Assembly: GCA_023664325.1 (NCBI GenBank)
Contig: JAMPFS010000050.1
Location: forward strand, 1 to 19,371
Source of the DNA: Clostridium sp.
Lineage (GTDB): Bacteria > Bacillota > Clostridia > Lachnospirales > Lachnospiraceae
Direction of reading: 5' to 3'
DNA: 19,371 nt
The position numbers and the translations under genes are program-made. Under the pieces are notes generated by a model that was not told where the DNA came from, ran no database searches, and saw only the letters and a program-made list of their open reading frames with translations. How positions within the stretch are numbered: the stretch's first letter is position 1; each line of letters opens with the position of its first letter. Positions 6,463-14,916 of the stretch are shown one piece after another.

Positions 6463-7920
6463 TTATAATTTGACATCCTCACAAATCCAGATGGATACTG
6501 TTTCTCGGTTTACATAAAACTCCCCACAACCATCATCATCAATTTTGATATTATATTTTGCATTACCAAGCGCATCCTGAAAGAATCTTCCCGCAAAATG
6601 TTTTCCTACATACATACGCTTACTCCCGCCGGTACTGTCGGACATAATAACTGCTATACCGGAGTTTTTGTGTTCTTCATCACCTTCTCTGGTCCAGCCG
6701 ACAACATTATAATCATCAAAATAATCGTGCTGTGTGCCATATGCCAGGCGCTTACGGATTTTCATCATTTTATTCAGCATAGCCTTTTTCGGAGCAATAT
6801 TGTCATGCGAAATCCCATAATAATCACCATAAAACAGACAAGGATATCCTTCCTGGCGTAACATAATGACTGCGTAAGCATGCGGTTTAAACCAATCCTC
6901 CACCCAGGACTGCAATGCCTGCCCCGGCTGTGTGTCATGATTCTCCACAAAAGTCACCGCTTTCATTGGATGCCGAAGCACCAGCGTGTCATTCAAAAGC
7001 GCTGCCATATTATAGTCACCATGCGCCCTGGACGCATCATGGAAATGCATATGCAGCGGAACATCAAATAATGAAATCTCATAATTCACATGTTCCAGAT
7101 AACGTTCCAAATGATCGACATCCCAATGCCAGTACTCACCGACACAGAACAACTCCTTACCGGTCAGTTCCCGCATGGCAGGAACCCAATCCTTGTAAAA
7201 ATAATAACCAATATGTTTCACGGCATCCAAACGCAATCCGTTTACTCCGGTCATCTTAAGATACCACTGACCCCAACGGTATAACTCATCCTTGACTTCC
7301 GGATTGTCAAAATCAATATCTGCGCCCATCAGATAATCATAATTGCCATTCTCATCATCCACAGCATCGTCCCATGATTTACCTGTAAATTTGTAAATTG
7401 CATTCTTTGTAGCACTCTGATCCCAGTCAATGCCATCAAAATGTGTCCAGTTCCATGTAAAATCAGAGTATTTTCCCTTTCTGCCCGGAAATGTAAACTT
7501 TGTCCACCCACAAATCGTCTTTTGGTCACCAATCATCTGATTTCTGCTTGTGGCATTAAATTCTTCCGCCTGAATATACTCCGTCTCATCTGCGCCAATC
7601 TTATGATTCAATACAATATCCGCATAAATGTCAATACCCTTTTTCTGAACGCTTTCGACCATCTCGATATATTCTTTCTTTGTACCATACTTGGTCGGAA
7701 CACTGCCCTTCTGGTCGAATTCGCCCAAATCATACAAATCATAAACCCCATATCCGACATCACTTTTACCACCGGCTCCCTTATACGCAGGCGGCACCCA
7801 AAATGCACTTACACCCAATGCCTTAAGCTTGGATGCTTCCTGTGCGAGCTTCTTCCAAAGACCTGCATCCTCCGGCAGATACCATTCAAAATACTGCATC
7901 ATCAACCCATTATTATTCAT
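6463..7920 (-). CDS. Cytoplasmic alpha-amylase, GH13 subfamily 5 type
   Basis: 485 residues. It resembles the AmyA/AmyS group that hydrolyses alpha-1,4-glucan bonds, and has no signal peptide (MNNNGLMMQYFEWYLPED), so it should act on internal glycogen or imported maltodextrins. GH13 conserved regions are in order: region I DIVLNH (about 101-106), region II GLRLDAVKH with nucleophile D232, region III GEYW with acid/base E262, and region IV FVENHD with D329. The MQYFEWY start and the calcium-site B-domain segment DIDFDNPEV are typical of the subfamily. The SD is a G6 run about 9 nt before the ATG, and a good promoter is at 7991-8019. It is transcribed alone, with no maltose transporter or regulator beside it. 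Confidence 0.95.
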   Translation of the reverse strand: MNNNGLMMQYFEWYLPEDAGLWKKLAQEASKLKALGVSAFWVPPAYKGAGGKSDVGYGVYDLYDLGEFDQKGSVPTKYGTKKEYIEMVESVQKKGIDIYADIVLNHKIGADETEYIQAEEFNATSRNQMIGDQKTICGWTKFTFPGRKGKYSDFTWNWTHFDGIDWDQSATKNAIYKFTGKSWDDAVDDENGNYDYLMGADIDFDNPEVKDELYRWGQWYLKMTGVNGLRLDAVKHIGYYFYKDWVPAMRELTGKELFCVGEYWHWDVDHLERYLEHVNYEISLFDVPLHMHFHDASRAHGDYNMAALLNDTLVLRHPMKAVTFVENHDTQPGQALQSWVEDWFKPHAYAVIMLRQEGYPCLFYGDYYGISHDNIAPKKAMLNKMMKIRKRLAYGTQHDYFDDYNVVGWTREGDEEHKNSGIAVIMSDSTGGSKRMYVGKHFAGRFFQDALGNAKYNIKIDDDGCGEFYVNRETVSIWICEDVKL

Positions 7921-7990
7921 AAAGGATATCCCCCCTAATACATAAAAAATGACCTTTACCCTATTCGTATATACATTATAACTCTACTAT

Positions 7991-8019
7991 AGTATATCAA
8001 AAATATGTACAAACTGCAA
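7991..8019 (-). promoter_or_regulatory. Promoter of the alpha-amylase gene
   Basis: Leftward -35 TTGCAG (8014-8019), 17-nt spacer, -10 TATACT (7991-7996). The -10 overlaps a 10-bp palindrome TACTATAGTA (7985-7994). No CRE box is evident. Confidence 0.65.
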
Positions 8020-8072
8020 GTAAGTATAACAGCCTTTTGGTTTACATAACACTAATCATTTCTTTCCTGTCA

Positions 8073-8140
8073 TGTGGATGGATCCATTGATATTCCTGCG
8101 AACATGCCTCACGGCTATGCCCGCAGGAATCCATTCCACA
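8073..8140 (-). repeat. Long structured hairpin downstream of the orphan lipoprotein gene
   Basis: An inner stem of 14 pairs (8092-8105 with 8117-8130, ATTCCTGCGAACAT/ATGCCCGCAGGAAT) has an 11-nt loop. An outer stem pairs TGTGGATGG (8073-8081) with the CCATTCCACA region (8131-8140), with a bulge. Two mismatches on the + strand become G-U wobbles in the leftward transcript, so the fold favours RNA made from the lipoprotein gene. There is no U-run after it, so it may be a transcript-end stabiliser or an atypical terminator. Confidence 0.55.
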
Positions 8141-8147
8141 GTTTCTA

Positions 8148-9236
8148 CTATTCTGCCGCTTTCTCCGCATAACCGGTATTTACCAGCTTATCGTATGGCA
8201 CCGGATTGCTTAACTCCCCTGCATCCATCAAAATATTCTGCAACAGGTCAAAACTGCTCTCCTCAAAAATCAGATTATCCTTCCATGTCTCCTGCTCATG
8301 ATACCGCCTGACAATGGTTTCAATTGTCTCAATATCCGTTTCCTCAAACTGAGGCGCAATCACCTCTGCAATCTCCTCCGGCGTATGGGTATTGACATAT
8401 TCCATTCCTTTTTGCAGCGCTTTGGTGAAGCTTGCAACCACGTCTTCATTTTCTGACAAATATTCCTTTGTGGTGCAATAAGCAGTATATGGAACATAGC
8501 CGGAATCTACACCAAGAGAAGCCACAACATAGCCCTCTCCGGCAAGCTCTAAGGCAGTAGCGGATGGCTCAAATTCTACCGTAAACTCGCCCTGACCGCC
8601 GGAAAATGCAGCAGCGGTACTTCCAAAATCAATACTCTGGTCAATCTGCAAATCTGTCTTTGGATCTAAGCCATTTCTCTTTAAGATATACTCAAATACC
8701 ATTTCCGGCATACCACCTGCTCTGCCGCCAAGTACATCCTTACCTCTCAGCATATCCCAGTTAAAATCATCAATTGGTTCCCTGGACACAAGAAAATTTC
8801 CTGCTCTCTGGGTAAGCTGGGCAAAATTGATTGCATAATCCGATGCGCCTTCACTATAAAGATATATGGAAGCCTCCGCCCCCGCAAAACCAATATCTGC
8901 CTCCCCTGCCACAAGAGCGGACATAACCTTATCTGCGCCAAATCCGGTCACCAGTTCCAGATCAATGCCCTCCTCCTCAAAATAGCCATTTTCAATCGCC
9001 ACATACTGTGGAGCATAGAAAATGGAATGAGCCACCTCATTTAAAGTGACTTTTTTCAGATTGCTTTCTGATTTTCCACACCCCGTAATAACGACAGCCA
9101 TCACCGTTACCAAAATAAACAATGCAACGGTGACAGCTGCCTGATAATTTGCCGCAATAACGTATTGCAGCTTCGTAATAAATCCATTTTGCTTTTGGGA
9201 ACTGCTCGTTTCCAATGTTACTTTACTACTTTTCAT
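8148..9236 (-). CDS. NMT1/SsuA-like ABC transporter substrate-binding lipoprotein (orphan)
   Basis: 362 residues. The mature part has the NMT1/THI5-like periplasmic-binding fold used for nitrate, sulfonate, taurine or thiamine-precursor uptake: LNEVAHSIFYAPQYVAIENG, YFEEEGIDLELV, VMSALVAGEADIGFAGAEA, then a second lobe with LGGRAGGMPEMVFEYIL. A hydrophobic segment (residues 33-50) ends in the lipobox ITGC, so C53 would be lipidated. The roughly 30 residues before it (MKSSKVTLETSSSQKQNG...) are longer than in a usual lipoprotein signal. The start is supported by AGGAG 6 nt upstream. No permease or ATPase gene is adjacent, so the ligand is undefined. It lies 77 nt after cotJC and could be read through from it. 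Confidence 0.88.
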   Translation of the reverse strand: MKSSKVTLETSSSQKQNGFITKLQYVIAANYQAAVTVALFILVTVMAVVITGCGKSESNLKKVTLNEVAHSIFYAPQYVAIENGYFEEEGIDLELVTGFGADKVMSALVAGEADIGFAGAEASIYLYSEGASDYAINFAQLTQRAGNFLVSREPIDDFNWDMLRGKDVLGGRAGGMPEMVFEYILKRNGLDPKTDLQIDQSIDFGSTAAAFSGGQGEFTVEFEPSATALELAGEGYVVASLGVDSGYVPYTAYCTTKEYLSENEDVVASFTKALQKGMEYVNTHTPEEIAEVIAPQFEETDIETIETIVRRYHEQETWKDNLIFEESSFDLLQNILMDAGELSNPVPYDKLVNTGYAEKAAE

Positions 9237-9313
9237 CCACTGCTCCTAAACACTTTTTATTAGTCTATTCAAAAGCAGATGTATTGTTCCTGTACCAAAA
9301 GAAATATTTCATT

Positions 9314-9928
9314 CTACAGGCATGGAGCCTTCTTATCAAATGCCGTATTAAATGCATAGAAATTCTTGGCATCCAAATCATCCTGAATCAGTCGCAGGCT
9401 TTCACCAAACCTCTGGTAATGCACCATTTCCCGCTCCCTTAAGAACTTAATGGCATCATATACATCCGGATTATCCCTGCACAGGCGGAGAATATTATCA
9501 TAGGTTAATCTTGCTTTCTGCTCTGCCGCCATATCCTCATGCAGGTCGGTGATCGCATCCCCCGTTGACTGAAGGGTGGCGGTGCTAAATGGAACACCGG
9601 CAGCATTCGCCGGCCAGATTCCAACCGTGTGGTCAACATAATACTGATAAAAACCGGATTCCTCAATCTCGTTCATGGTAAGATCTTTGGTAAGCTGGGT
9701 GATAATGGTAGAAACCATTTCCTCGTGACCGAGTTCTTCTGTGCCTATATCCGTCAAGGCACCAATTACCCGGTTATCCGGCATAGCATAACGCTGAGAA
9801 AGATATCTGGTTGCTGCCCCTTTTTCACCATCCTGTCCGCCAAGCTGACTCATAATTGCCATAGCCAGTTTCGCATCAGTTGTCTTAATGTTGACCGGAT
9901 ACTCTAACATTTTCATATATGTCCACAT
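9314..9928 (-). CDS. cotJC: Spore coat manganese-catalase-like protein CotJC
   Basis: 204 residues from the ATG at 9928, which overlaps the cotJB stop as TAATG; an upstream TTG would add only two residues. It belongs to the di-manganese catalase superfamily. The four-helix-bundle metal ligands are visible as GTEELGHEEM, EQKARLTYDNI and the EREMVHYQRFGE segment. The N-terminus MWTYMKMLEYPVNIK and RYLSQRYAMP are hallmarks of CotJC. In spores the protein sits in the coat or inner coat layers and may remove peroxide. It is the last gene of the cotJABC operon. C-terminal residues overlap a CCTGTA...TACAGG inverted repeat, a weak terminator candidate. Confidence 0.95.
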   Translation of the reverse strand: MWTYMKMLEYPVNIKTTDAKLAMAIMSQLGGQDGEKGAATRYLSQRYAMPDNRVIGALTDIGTEELGHEEMVSTIITQLTKDLTMNEIEESGFYQYYVDHTVGIWPANAAGVPFSTATLQSTGDAITDLHEDMAAEQKARLTYDNILRLCRDNPDVYDAIKFLREREMVHYQRFGESLRLIQDDLDAKNFYAFNTAFDKKAPCL

Positions 9929-10191
9929 TAACAATCACACTCCTTCTGCCATGGCCATGGTTCGTTCCCCCAGGTCCAATAATCATCACTATATACACCA
10001 TAAATGGTAAGCGGGCCAAAGCGCTTTTCATACATCTTAACAGCCTCACGGAGTGTCTTGTGATAATCATGATATGTGCTAAGCGCACACGCATTATCCG
10101 GATGCGTATCCAGATACAAAGCCATTTCAATAACAGCAAAATTAGTGCTTTGAATTAATTTCATTAATTCCTCTTTACACATCGTCTCCAT
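9928..10191 (-). CDS. cotJB: Spore coat protein CotJB
   Basis: 87 residues from the ATG at 10191, selected because GAGGTG lies 6 nt upstream; a TTG at 10212 would sit inside cotJA. CotJB features: CKEELMKLIQSTNFAVIEMA, then LYLDTHPDNACAL, a Tyr/His middle part and a Trp-rich end (YWTWGNEPWPWQ). It is the small partner needed for coat assembly of CotJA/CotJC. The gene is packed between cotJA (2-nt gap) and cotJC (1-nt overlap), so translation is probably coupled. Confidence 0.93.
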   Translation of the reverse strand: METMCKEELMKLIQSTNFAVIEMALYLDTHPDNACALSTYHDYHKTLREAVKMYEKRFGPLTIYGVYSDDYWTWGNEPWPWQKECDC

Positions 10192-10193
10192 AA

Positions 10194-10646
10194 TCAGCAC
10201 CTCACTCCACAAAAGATTAAGTTAAGCTCTTTAAACATAGTTCCCTGCATCAAGCCACAATCTGCATCATAGAGTTCGCCCCACTGCTGCCACGGCACAT
10301 ATGCCATAACAGTCGGAAACCGGCTGCCCAGTTTATCCATTGGATCATCTTTATAGCAGCTCTGACCCGGATTTACCTTACAGACACATTCTACCTCCAT
10401 GCTTCTTCCGGCGCCATCCCGCACATTGCCATAGCCACAATTACCGGCGGTATTCCGTCCCGCAGCAGATGCTGCATTGTGATTACCGCCTGATCTTCCG
10501 CCTCTTGCATCTTCTCTTTGGAATCCTGTGTTACAGCCACGGTTTCCCATAGCCGAATTTGAATTCATGCTGCAATTGCAGTTTACGTTGCCCTGCATAC
10601 GGGCATTTCTCTGCATTGCAGACATTTGATTACAATTGGTTTCCAC
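10194..10646 (-). CDS. cotJA: Spore coat protein CotJA with long Asn/Gly/Cys-rich N-terminal extension
   Basis: 150 residues from a GTG at 10646, preceded 7 nt upstream by GAGGAG; the upstream ATG at 10661 has that SD inside its own codons. The last 45 residues are the CotJA domain (RFPTVMAYVPWQQW, then LMQGTMFKELNLIFCGVRC). Known CotJA proteins are about 80 residues, so the first 90 or so are extra: low complexity, rich in Asn, Gly, Ser, Met and Arg, with repeated short Cys motifs (NCNC, GNCG, ECVCK). I count 11 cysteines in all. This composition suits disulfide cross-linking in a spore coat. First gene of cotJABC; mother-cell expression is expected from the family, but I see no convincing sigma-E promoter in the 74-nt gap after degV. 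Confidence 0.85.
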   Translation of the reverse strand: METNCNQMSAMQRNARMQGNVNCNCSMNSNSAMGNRGCNTGFQREDARGGRSGGNHNAASAAGRNTAGNCGYGNVRDGAGRSMEVECVCKVNPGQSCYKDDPMDKLGSRFPTVMAYVPWQQWGELYDADCGLMQGTMFKELNLIFCGVRC

Positions 10647-10720
10647 AAAAAATCTCCTCATTGCCTTTGTATAGTTTATAATATGTGTAAAAAACAGAAG
10701 ATGTGACAAGGAATTACTTA

Positions 10721-11584
10721 CTATTCTCGTTTCAAAAACAGCACCGCCAGCATTCCCGGCCCTGTATGCGTTCCGATAACCGGGCCAATCTTTGTAATCG
10801 TAATATCCGTTACGTTCGTCTTTTCCAAAATCTTTTCTTTCAACTCCTCCGCTCTCTCTTTTGCATCACCATGCCCAATAAAAATCATTGGTTCACTTTC
10901 ATCCCTGGTCTCATTGATCTTGGAAATCATATACTCCATCGCTTTTTTATTGCCCCGCACCTTATTTTCTACATACAGTTTACCCTCTGTATCCACACTG
11001 ATAATCGGTTTAATTTTCAGGGCAGTTCCCATAATCGCCTCTGCTGTCGATAACCGTCCGCCACGATTTAGATGAAACAGGTCTTCCACGGTAAAGATAT
11101 GCGCCACTCTGTTACAAATGCTTTTCGTCCACTGCGCAAGTTCTAAAAGATCCATTCCCTCTTCCTTCTTCTTTGCGGCAAGATAGACAAGATACCCCTG
11201 TCCTGCCGAAGCGCAAAGGGAGTCTACCACCTCAATCGTGCGATCCGGAAAATCTTCTAACAGCATATCCTTTGCGAGCAAAGCCGACTGATACGTTCCG
11301 CTAAGACCAGATGTAAATGCTATATAAAGAATATCTTCCCCTCTCTCAAGATACGGAGTAAACGACTCAACATATGTCACCGGGTTAATCTGTGAAGTGG
11401 TTGACATTTTACCATCCTTTAATGCCTGATAAAACGCCTCATTACTCATATTCCTCTCATCCGGATAATGTAAAATCTCCTGTCCATCCAGATTAAATGC
11501 CATAGGAACCACCTTGATATCATATTTTTCGACCAGTTCCATTGGCAAATCAAATGTTGCATCACTTGCTAAAACATAGCTCAT
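10721..11584 (-). CDS. DegV family fatty-acid-binding protein
   Basis: 287 residues from the ATG at 11584, which has AGGAGG 8 nt upstream; a start 33 nt earlier has no SD. DegV proteins bind a fatty acid in a cleft between two alpha/beta domains and, as FakB, present it to the FakA kinase. The family signature is visible: YVLASDATFDLP, STTSQINPVTYVESF, LYIAFTSGLSGTYQSA, EVVDSLCASAGQGYLV, then C-terminal IGPVIGTHTGPGMLAVLFL. FakB identity is plausible but no fakA/DAK gene is nearby. It lies 87 nt after the hybrid kinase without an obvious terminator, and 74 nt before cotJA. Confidence 0.92.
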   Translation of the reverse strand: MSYVLASDATFDLPMELVEKYDIKVVPMAFNLDGQEILHYPDERNMSNEAFYQALKDGKMSTTSQINPVTYVESFTPYLERGEDILYIAFTSGLSGTYQSALLAKDMLLEDFPDRTIEVVDSLCASAGQGYLVYLAAKKKEEGMDLLELAQWTKSICNRVAHIFTVEDLFHLNRGGRLSTAEAIMGTALKIKPIISVDTEGKLYVENKVRGNKKAMEYMISKINETRDESEPMIFIGHGDAKERAEELKEKILEKTNVTDITITKIGPVIGTHTGPGMLAVLFLKRE

Positions 11585-11671
11585 ATTTACATCCTCCTGC
11601 TTTTTGTTATACTTCAAAACCGCTGCTGTTTATTGCATTTCTTATTGTATCTTCCCCTATGCTGCAAATGC

Positions 11672-14089
11672 CTACACTGTTTCCTCTTCCGGCATAACCT
11701 TCCGAAGCACCTTGCATAACTTATCCACATCCACAGGCTTTGATAAATGTGCCTGCATACCGGCATCAAGAGACTCCTTGACATCCTCCTCATAGGTATT
11801 CGCCATCAGACCAATTATCGGTATGGTTTCTCCATCCTCCTTACCGGAAATCCGTATACAGCGTGTTGCCTCCCTGCCATCCATAAATGGCATGTGGACA
11901 TCCATCAGTATCACATCATATGTTCCTGCCGGCTGGGAAATAAAATTGATGACTGCCTTTCTCCCATTTTCTACAATATCTACATCAAAACCTACTACCT
12001 CTAAGACTGCCCGCAATGCATCCCGCCCCATTTCACTGTCCTCTGCAAGCAGAACTTTCCTGCCTTTAAAATCTCCCATTGCCGGCGTGGTTCTTTTCTT
12101 AATCGGTTTATCCTTCTCTTCTTCATGCAGTTCAAAGGGAACTGTAAAATAAAGGCTGGTTCCCACTCCATCTACCGTGATGCCAATATCACCGCCCATC
12201 AGCCGCACAATTTTAGCAGCTAATGATAAATCAAAATGTTCCTCATCAAGCAAACCATTGTCTGCATCATGCTGGAACCCAAAAATACTCTCCTTCATTT
12301 TCGCAGTCAATCCATTGCCGGTATCCTCTATAATGAACCGAATGTACACTGTTTTCATGTCTGTCGCCATCTGTTTCGCCACAAGCCTTATATTCCCTGA
12401 TATCGGCGTATAGGAAATGGCATTTTTCAGGAGCGTCAGCATTGCCTGGTAAAGTCTGATTTCATCTCCCAAAAGCTGATTGTACCGACACTGTTTATCA
12501 ATATGGAACTGCACATTTCTCTTCTCAATCGTTCCACGAACCGCTATATCAATCCGGTTCAAAAACCGCTCAAGCTGGAATGGCTGTTTGGCAATCACAA
12601 TCGCATTGTTATCTACCTTTACTGTCTCAAGCAGAGAATCCATAATCTGCATCATGTGTTCCGTATACTCATCTATATTATGGAGACACTCTAACAGTTT
12701 ATCTTCCTGCTTATACACATGCTGCGCCACACTGGACATGCTGATAATTCCACTCATTGGTGTCCGTATATCATGGGAAATGCTTGCCAACAGCTCGCCT
12801 TTCAGCTCCGCAGCCGATCTTGCAGCCAGCAGGGAATCCCGCATTTTACGCTGCTCCTCTAACTGAGCGCTTCTAAGCTGTTCCACATCATTGAGCAAAA
12901 TATATACGGTTGCCTCTTTGTTCATACTATACTCAAATAAAATCCTTGCATTCATGCAGTGATAGCTGCCCTCATGGGTACGGTAACGAAAATCAATTTC
13001 CTTGCTGTTTACTCCCTGCAAATAATCATTCTGTAAAAAATTCACGTCAAAACATTCTATAAACTTCTGCTTATCATCCAAATGCAGCTTTGACAGCCAT
13101 TTCAACACAAAATCAATACTGTAAGATGACTGGTTGTTCATATCCTCCTTAAGCAGGTTGTAAAACATATCCTTGCGAATCTCTACTGCAATAATATCCT
13201 TATATATCCCCTTTAGCGCAAAAATGAATTTCCTGTACATATTGGCATCGTGACCTGCCATACGCACGACATTACTTTTTTGCAGCGTAAGCGCATAACC
13301 CTTGCAATTCTCCGATATCAGAACCTTACAGGCATCTACCTTAAAAGAATCCTGTAGATATGGAAGATACTTATACTGTTCAACCTGTTCCCGGTTCTCC
13401 AACTCGTGAAGCGGGCAATCCCTGCACGGCTCCGTCGTACCCTGCAATACCCTGTAACAATACTCCCCGACCTTAATATCCGGGTAAAAATCCTTGATAT
13501 AGTTGTTGACATACTGAATCCTGTACTGCTCGTCAAGCATATAAAACATGGTCTTCGTCATGGAGCTTGCCAGTTTAAATAGCCGCCAATCGCTTGCACC
13601 CATAACATCTTTGTGAAACTGCTTGACAAGAAGCTCGCCCATCAGCATCAATAAGATATGGAGACTGTTTTCCTCTTCATCCGTCAACTGTTTGATATTC
13701 TCCCATCCCAATACAATGTAGCCCACTGCATTGCCGTGGTTTGCAATCTGATACTCAACCACTGCCTCATATCCGAGCTGACCGTAAAATTCCTTTTCCT
13801 CCTTTGGCAATACCGCTGTTGCCCGTGCCACAAAATAGTCTGACTCATCAAAGCGATACCACTCCTGAAGCTTTGTAATGTACTGTACAAAATCAATGTT
13901 CCTGCTGGCAGAACCAATTTCCCAGTCATAAGCAACCTCCGGATTCATCAGCCCCTCTTCATAGCGGACAATATACATACTGTCCAATTCGATCTCGTTA
14001 ATGATATGCTCCATCGTAAGCTCAACACCTTTGGAAATACTGGAGCTGTGTATCAAATCTTCAATTACCTCTGTCTCTAATAATCCCAT
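11672..14089 (-). CDS. Hybrid sensor histidine kinase/response regulator (GAF-PAS-PAS-HisKA-HATPase-REC)
   Basis: 805 residues without transmembrane segments, so a soluble sensor. Residues 1-160 look GAF-like; about 170-270 PAS-like with C211, C222 and C225 (CYRV...CRDCP) plus C254 and C262; about 300-400 a second PAS-like region; a short coiled coil leads to HisKA with H439 in SISHDIRTP. The HATPase has N-box N556 and a G1 box EDTGNGL. The G2 box, normally GLGL, reads DLSL (620-623). The receiver keeps E683, D684, D730 (VILMDVHMP) and K784, but the conserved Thr/Ser switch residue is M762 (GLMANTYEED). No output domain or separate regulator is present. The SD is weak (GA-rich). Phosphatase upstream, degV downstream. 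The signal is unknown; the Cys cluster could sense redox or bind metal. Confidence 0.88.
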   Translation of the reverse strand: MGLLETEVIEDLIHSSSISKGVELTMEHIINEIELDSMYIVRYEEGLMNPEVAYDWEIGSASRNIDFVQYITKLQEWYRFDESDYFVARATAVLPKEEKEFYGQLGYEAVVEYQIANHGNAVGYIVLGWENIKQLTDEEENSLHILLMLMGELLVKQFHKDVMGASDWRLFKLASSMTKTMFYMLDEQYRIQYVNNYIKDFYPDIKVGEYCYRVLQGTTEPCRDCPLHELENREQVEQYKYLPYLQDSFKVDACKVLISENCKGYALTLQKSNVVRMAGHDANMYRKFIFALKGIYKDIIAVEIRKDMFYNLLKEDMNNQSSYSIDFVLKWLSKLHLDDKQKFIECFDVNFLQNDYLQGVNSKEIDFRYRTHEGSYHCMNARILFEYSMNKEATVYILLNDVEQLRSAQLEEQRKMRDSLLAARSAAELKGELLASISHDIRTPMSGIISMSSVAQHVYKQEDKLLECLHNIDEYTEHMMQIMDSLLETVKVDNNAIVIAKQPFQLERFLNRIDIAVRGTIEKRNVQFHIDKQCRYNQLLGDEIRLYQAMLTLLKNAISYTPISGNIRLVAKQMATDMKTVYIRFIIEDTGNGLTAKMKESIFGFQHDADNGLLDEEHFDLSLAAKIVRLMGGDIGITVDGVGTSLYFTVPFELHEEEKDKPIKKRTTPAMGDFKGRKVLLAEDSEMGRDALRAVLEVVGFDVDIVENGRKAVINFISQPAGTYDVILMDVHMPFMDGREATRCIRISGKEDGETIPIIGLMANTYEEDVKESLDAGMQAHLSKPVDVDKLCKVLRKVMPEEETV

Positions 14090-14243
14090 AATATCATCTT
14101 CACTTCTCTTATTATTCTACCAATTCGTACAATACATACCTAATTGATACAAGTTTTATCCTTTGCTCCCCGGACTATCGCCCTTCCGAATCATGTGTTC
14201 TTTCCGCAATTGCCCGTACTTCGCGCCTGCTGGAATTATAATA

Positions 14244-14846
14244 TCACATCTCAGGCTCCTCTGCCACTTCATATTTATTACCATCATATTTGACGATAAT
14301 GACATTACAATTTTTTTGGAGGCCTCCCGACCAGAATTTCGCGATATCATGCTGTTTTATATGGCACATCAGTGCCTTATTGATTGCTCCATGCGCCACT
14401 ATCATGACACGCTCGAAGTCCTCAGCCTGCGGTTCAATCACTTCTGTCATAAATTCTGCCGCCCGCTCACAGATCTGCTCCAACGTTTCTCCCCGTTCCG
14501 GCGCCTGATACCGCTCCGGCTGTTTAAAAAAATAGTGAAACGGACTTCCTTCATCCGCTAAAAGCTGCTTAAAATTTTTCCCTTCATTCATACCAAAACA
14601 AAGCTCCTTAAGCCGTTCATCCCGAATAATTGGAATATTCCGATGCCCCCTTATCAGACATGCCGTTTCATATGCCCGGATCAGCGGCGAACTGTATATC
14701 CTGTCAAAGTACACATCCTCTAACTTCTCACCCGTCTCACCCGCTACGGCTCTTCCATATTCATTTAGCTCAATGTCCGTGCTTCCCTGCAACAAGTTTT
14801 TGGCATTCCACACCGTTTCACCATGCCTGATGATATATATCTCCAT
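14244..14846 (-). CDS. Histidine phosphatase family protein (PhoE/GpmB-like)
   Basis: 200 residues from the ATG at 14846 with GAGGG 7 nt upstream; an ORF extension into the ung 3' region lacks an SD. Two-histidine phosphatase: IIRHGETVW holds R7-H8-G9 (phospho-histidine H8), SSPLIRAYETA holds R57, ELCFGMNEG the catalytic Glu81, and MIVAHGA the second His152. Members are cofactor-independent acid phosphatases, cobalamin-pathway CobC or PhoE-like enzymes; the substrate is not predictable. It lies 70 nt after ung and about 150 nt before the kinase gene. Confidence 0.92.
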   Translation of the reverse strand: MEIYIIRHGETVWNAKNLLQGSTDIELNEYGRAVAGETGEKLEDVYFDRIYSSPLIRAYETACLIRGHRNIPIIRDERLKELCFGMNEGKNFKQLLADEGSPFHYFFKQPERYQAPERGETLEQICERAAEFMTEVIEPQAEDFERVMIVAHGAINKALMCHIKQHDIAKFWSGGLQKNCNVIIVKYDGNKYEVAEEPEM

Positions 14847-14916
14847 ATGATTTCCCTCTTTCTTCCATGAGGCATTTACAAAACACCATGAAAGCTTATT
14901 CTGTTCAAACAAAATG

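Noticed and set aside
7441..7938. Rightward 165-codon ORF opposite the alpha-amylase
   Set aside because: Lies fully antisense to GH13 catalytic-domain codons; Cys/Ile-rich low-quality translation without an SD.
9929..9934. TTG start for CotJC two codons upstream
   Set aside because: The ATG at 9928 overlaps the cotJB stop as TAATG and gives the usual MW N-terminus of CotJC.
12480..12866. Rightward 128-codon ORF opposite the hybrid kinase
   Set aside because: Shadow of the HisKA region; Ser/Cys-rich translation typical of antisense reading.
14163..14561. Rightward 132-codon ORF across the phosphatase gene and its downstream gap
   Set aside because: Most of it is antisense to conserved phosphatase codons; no SD.
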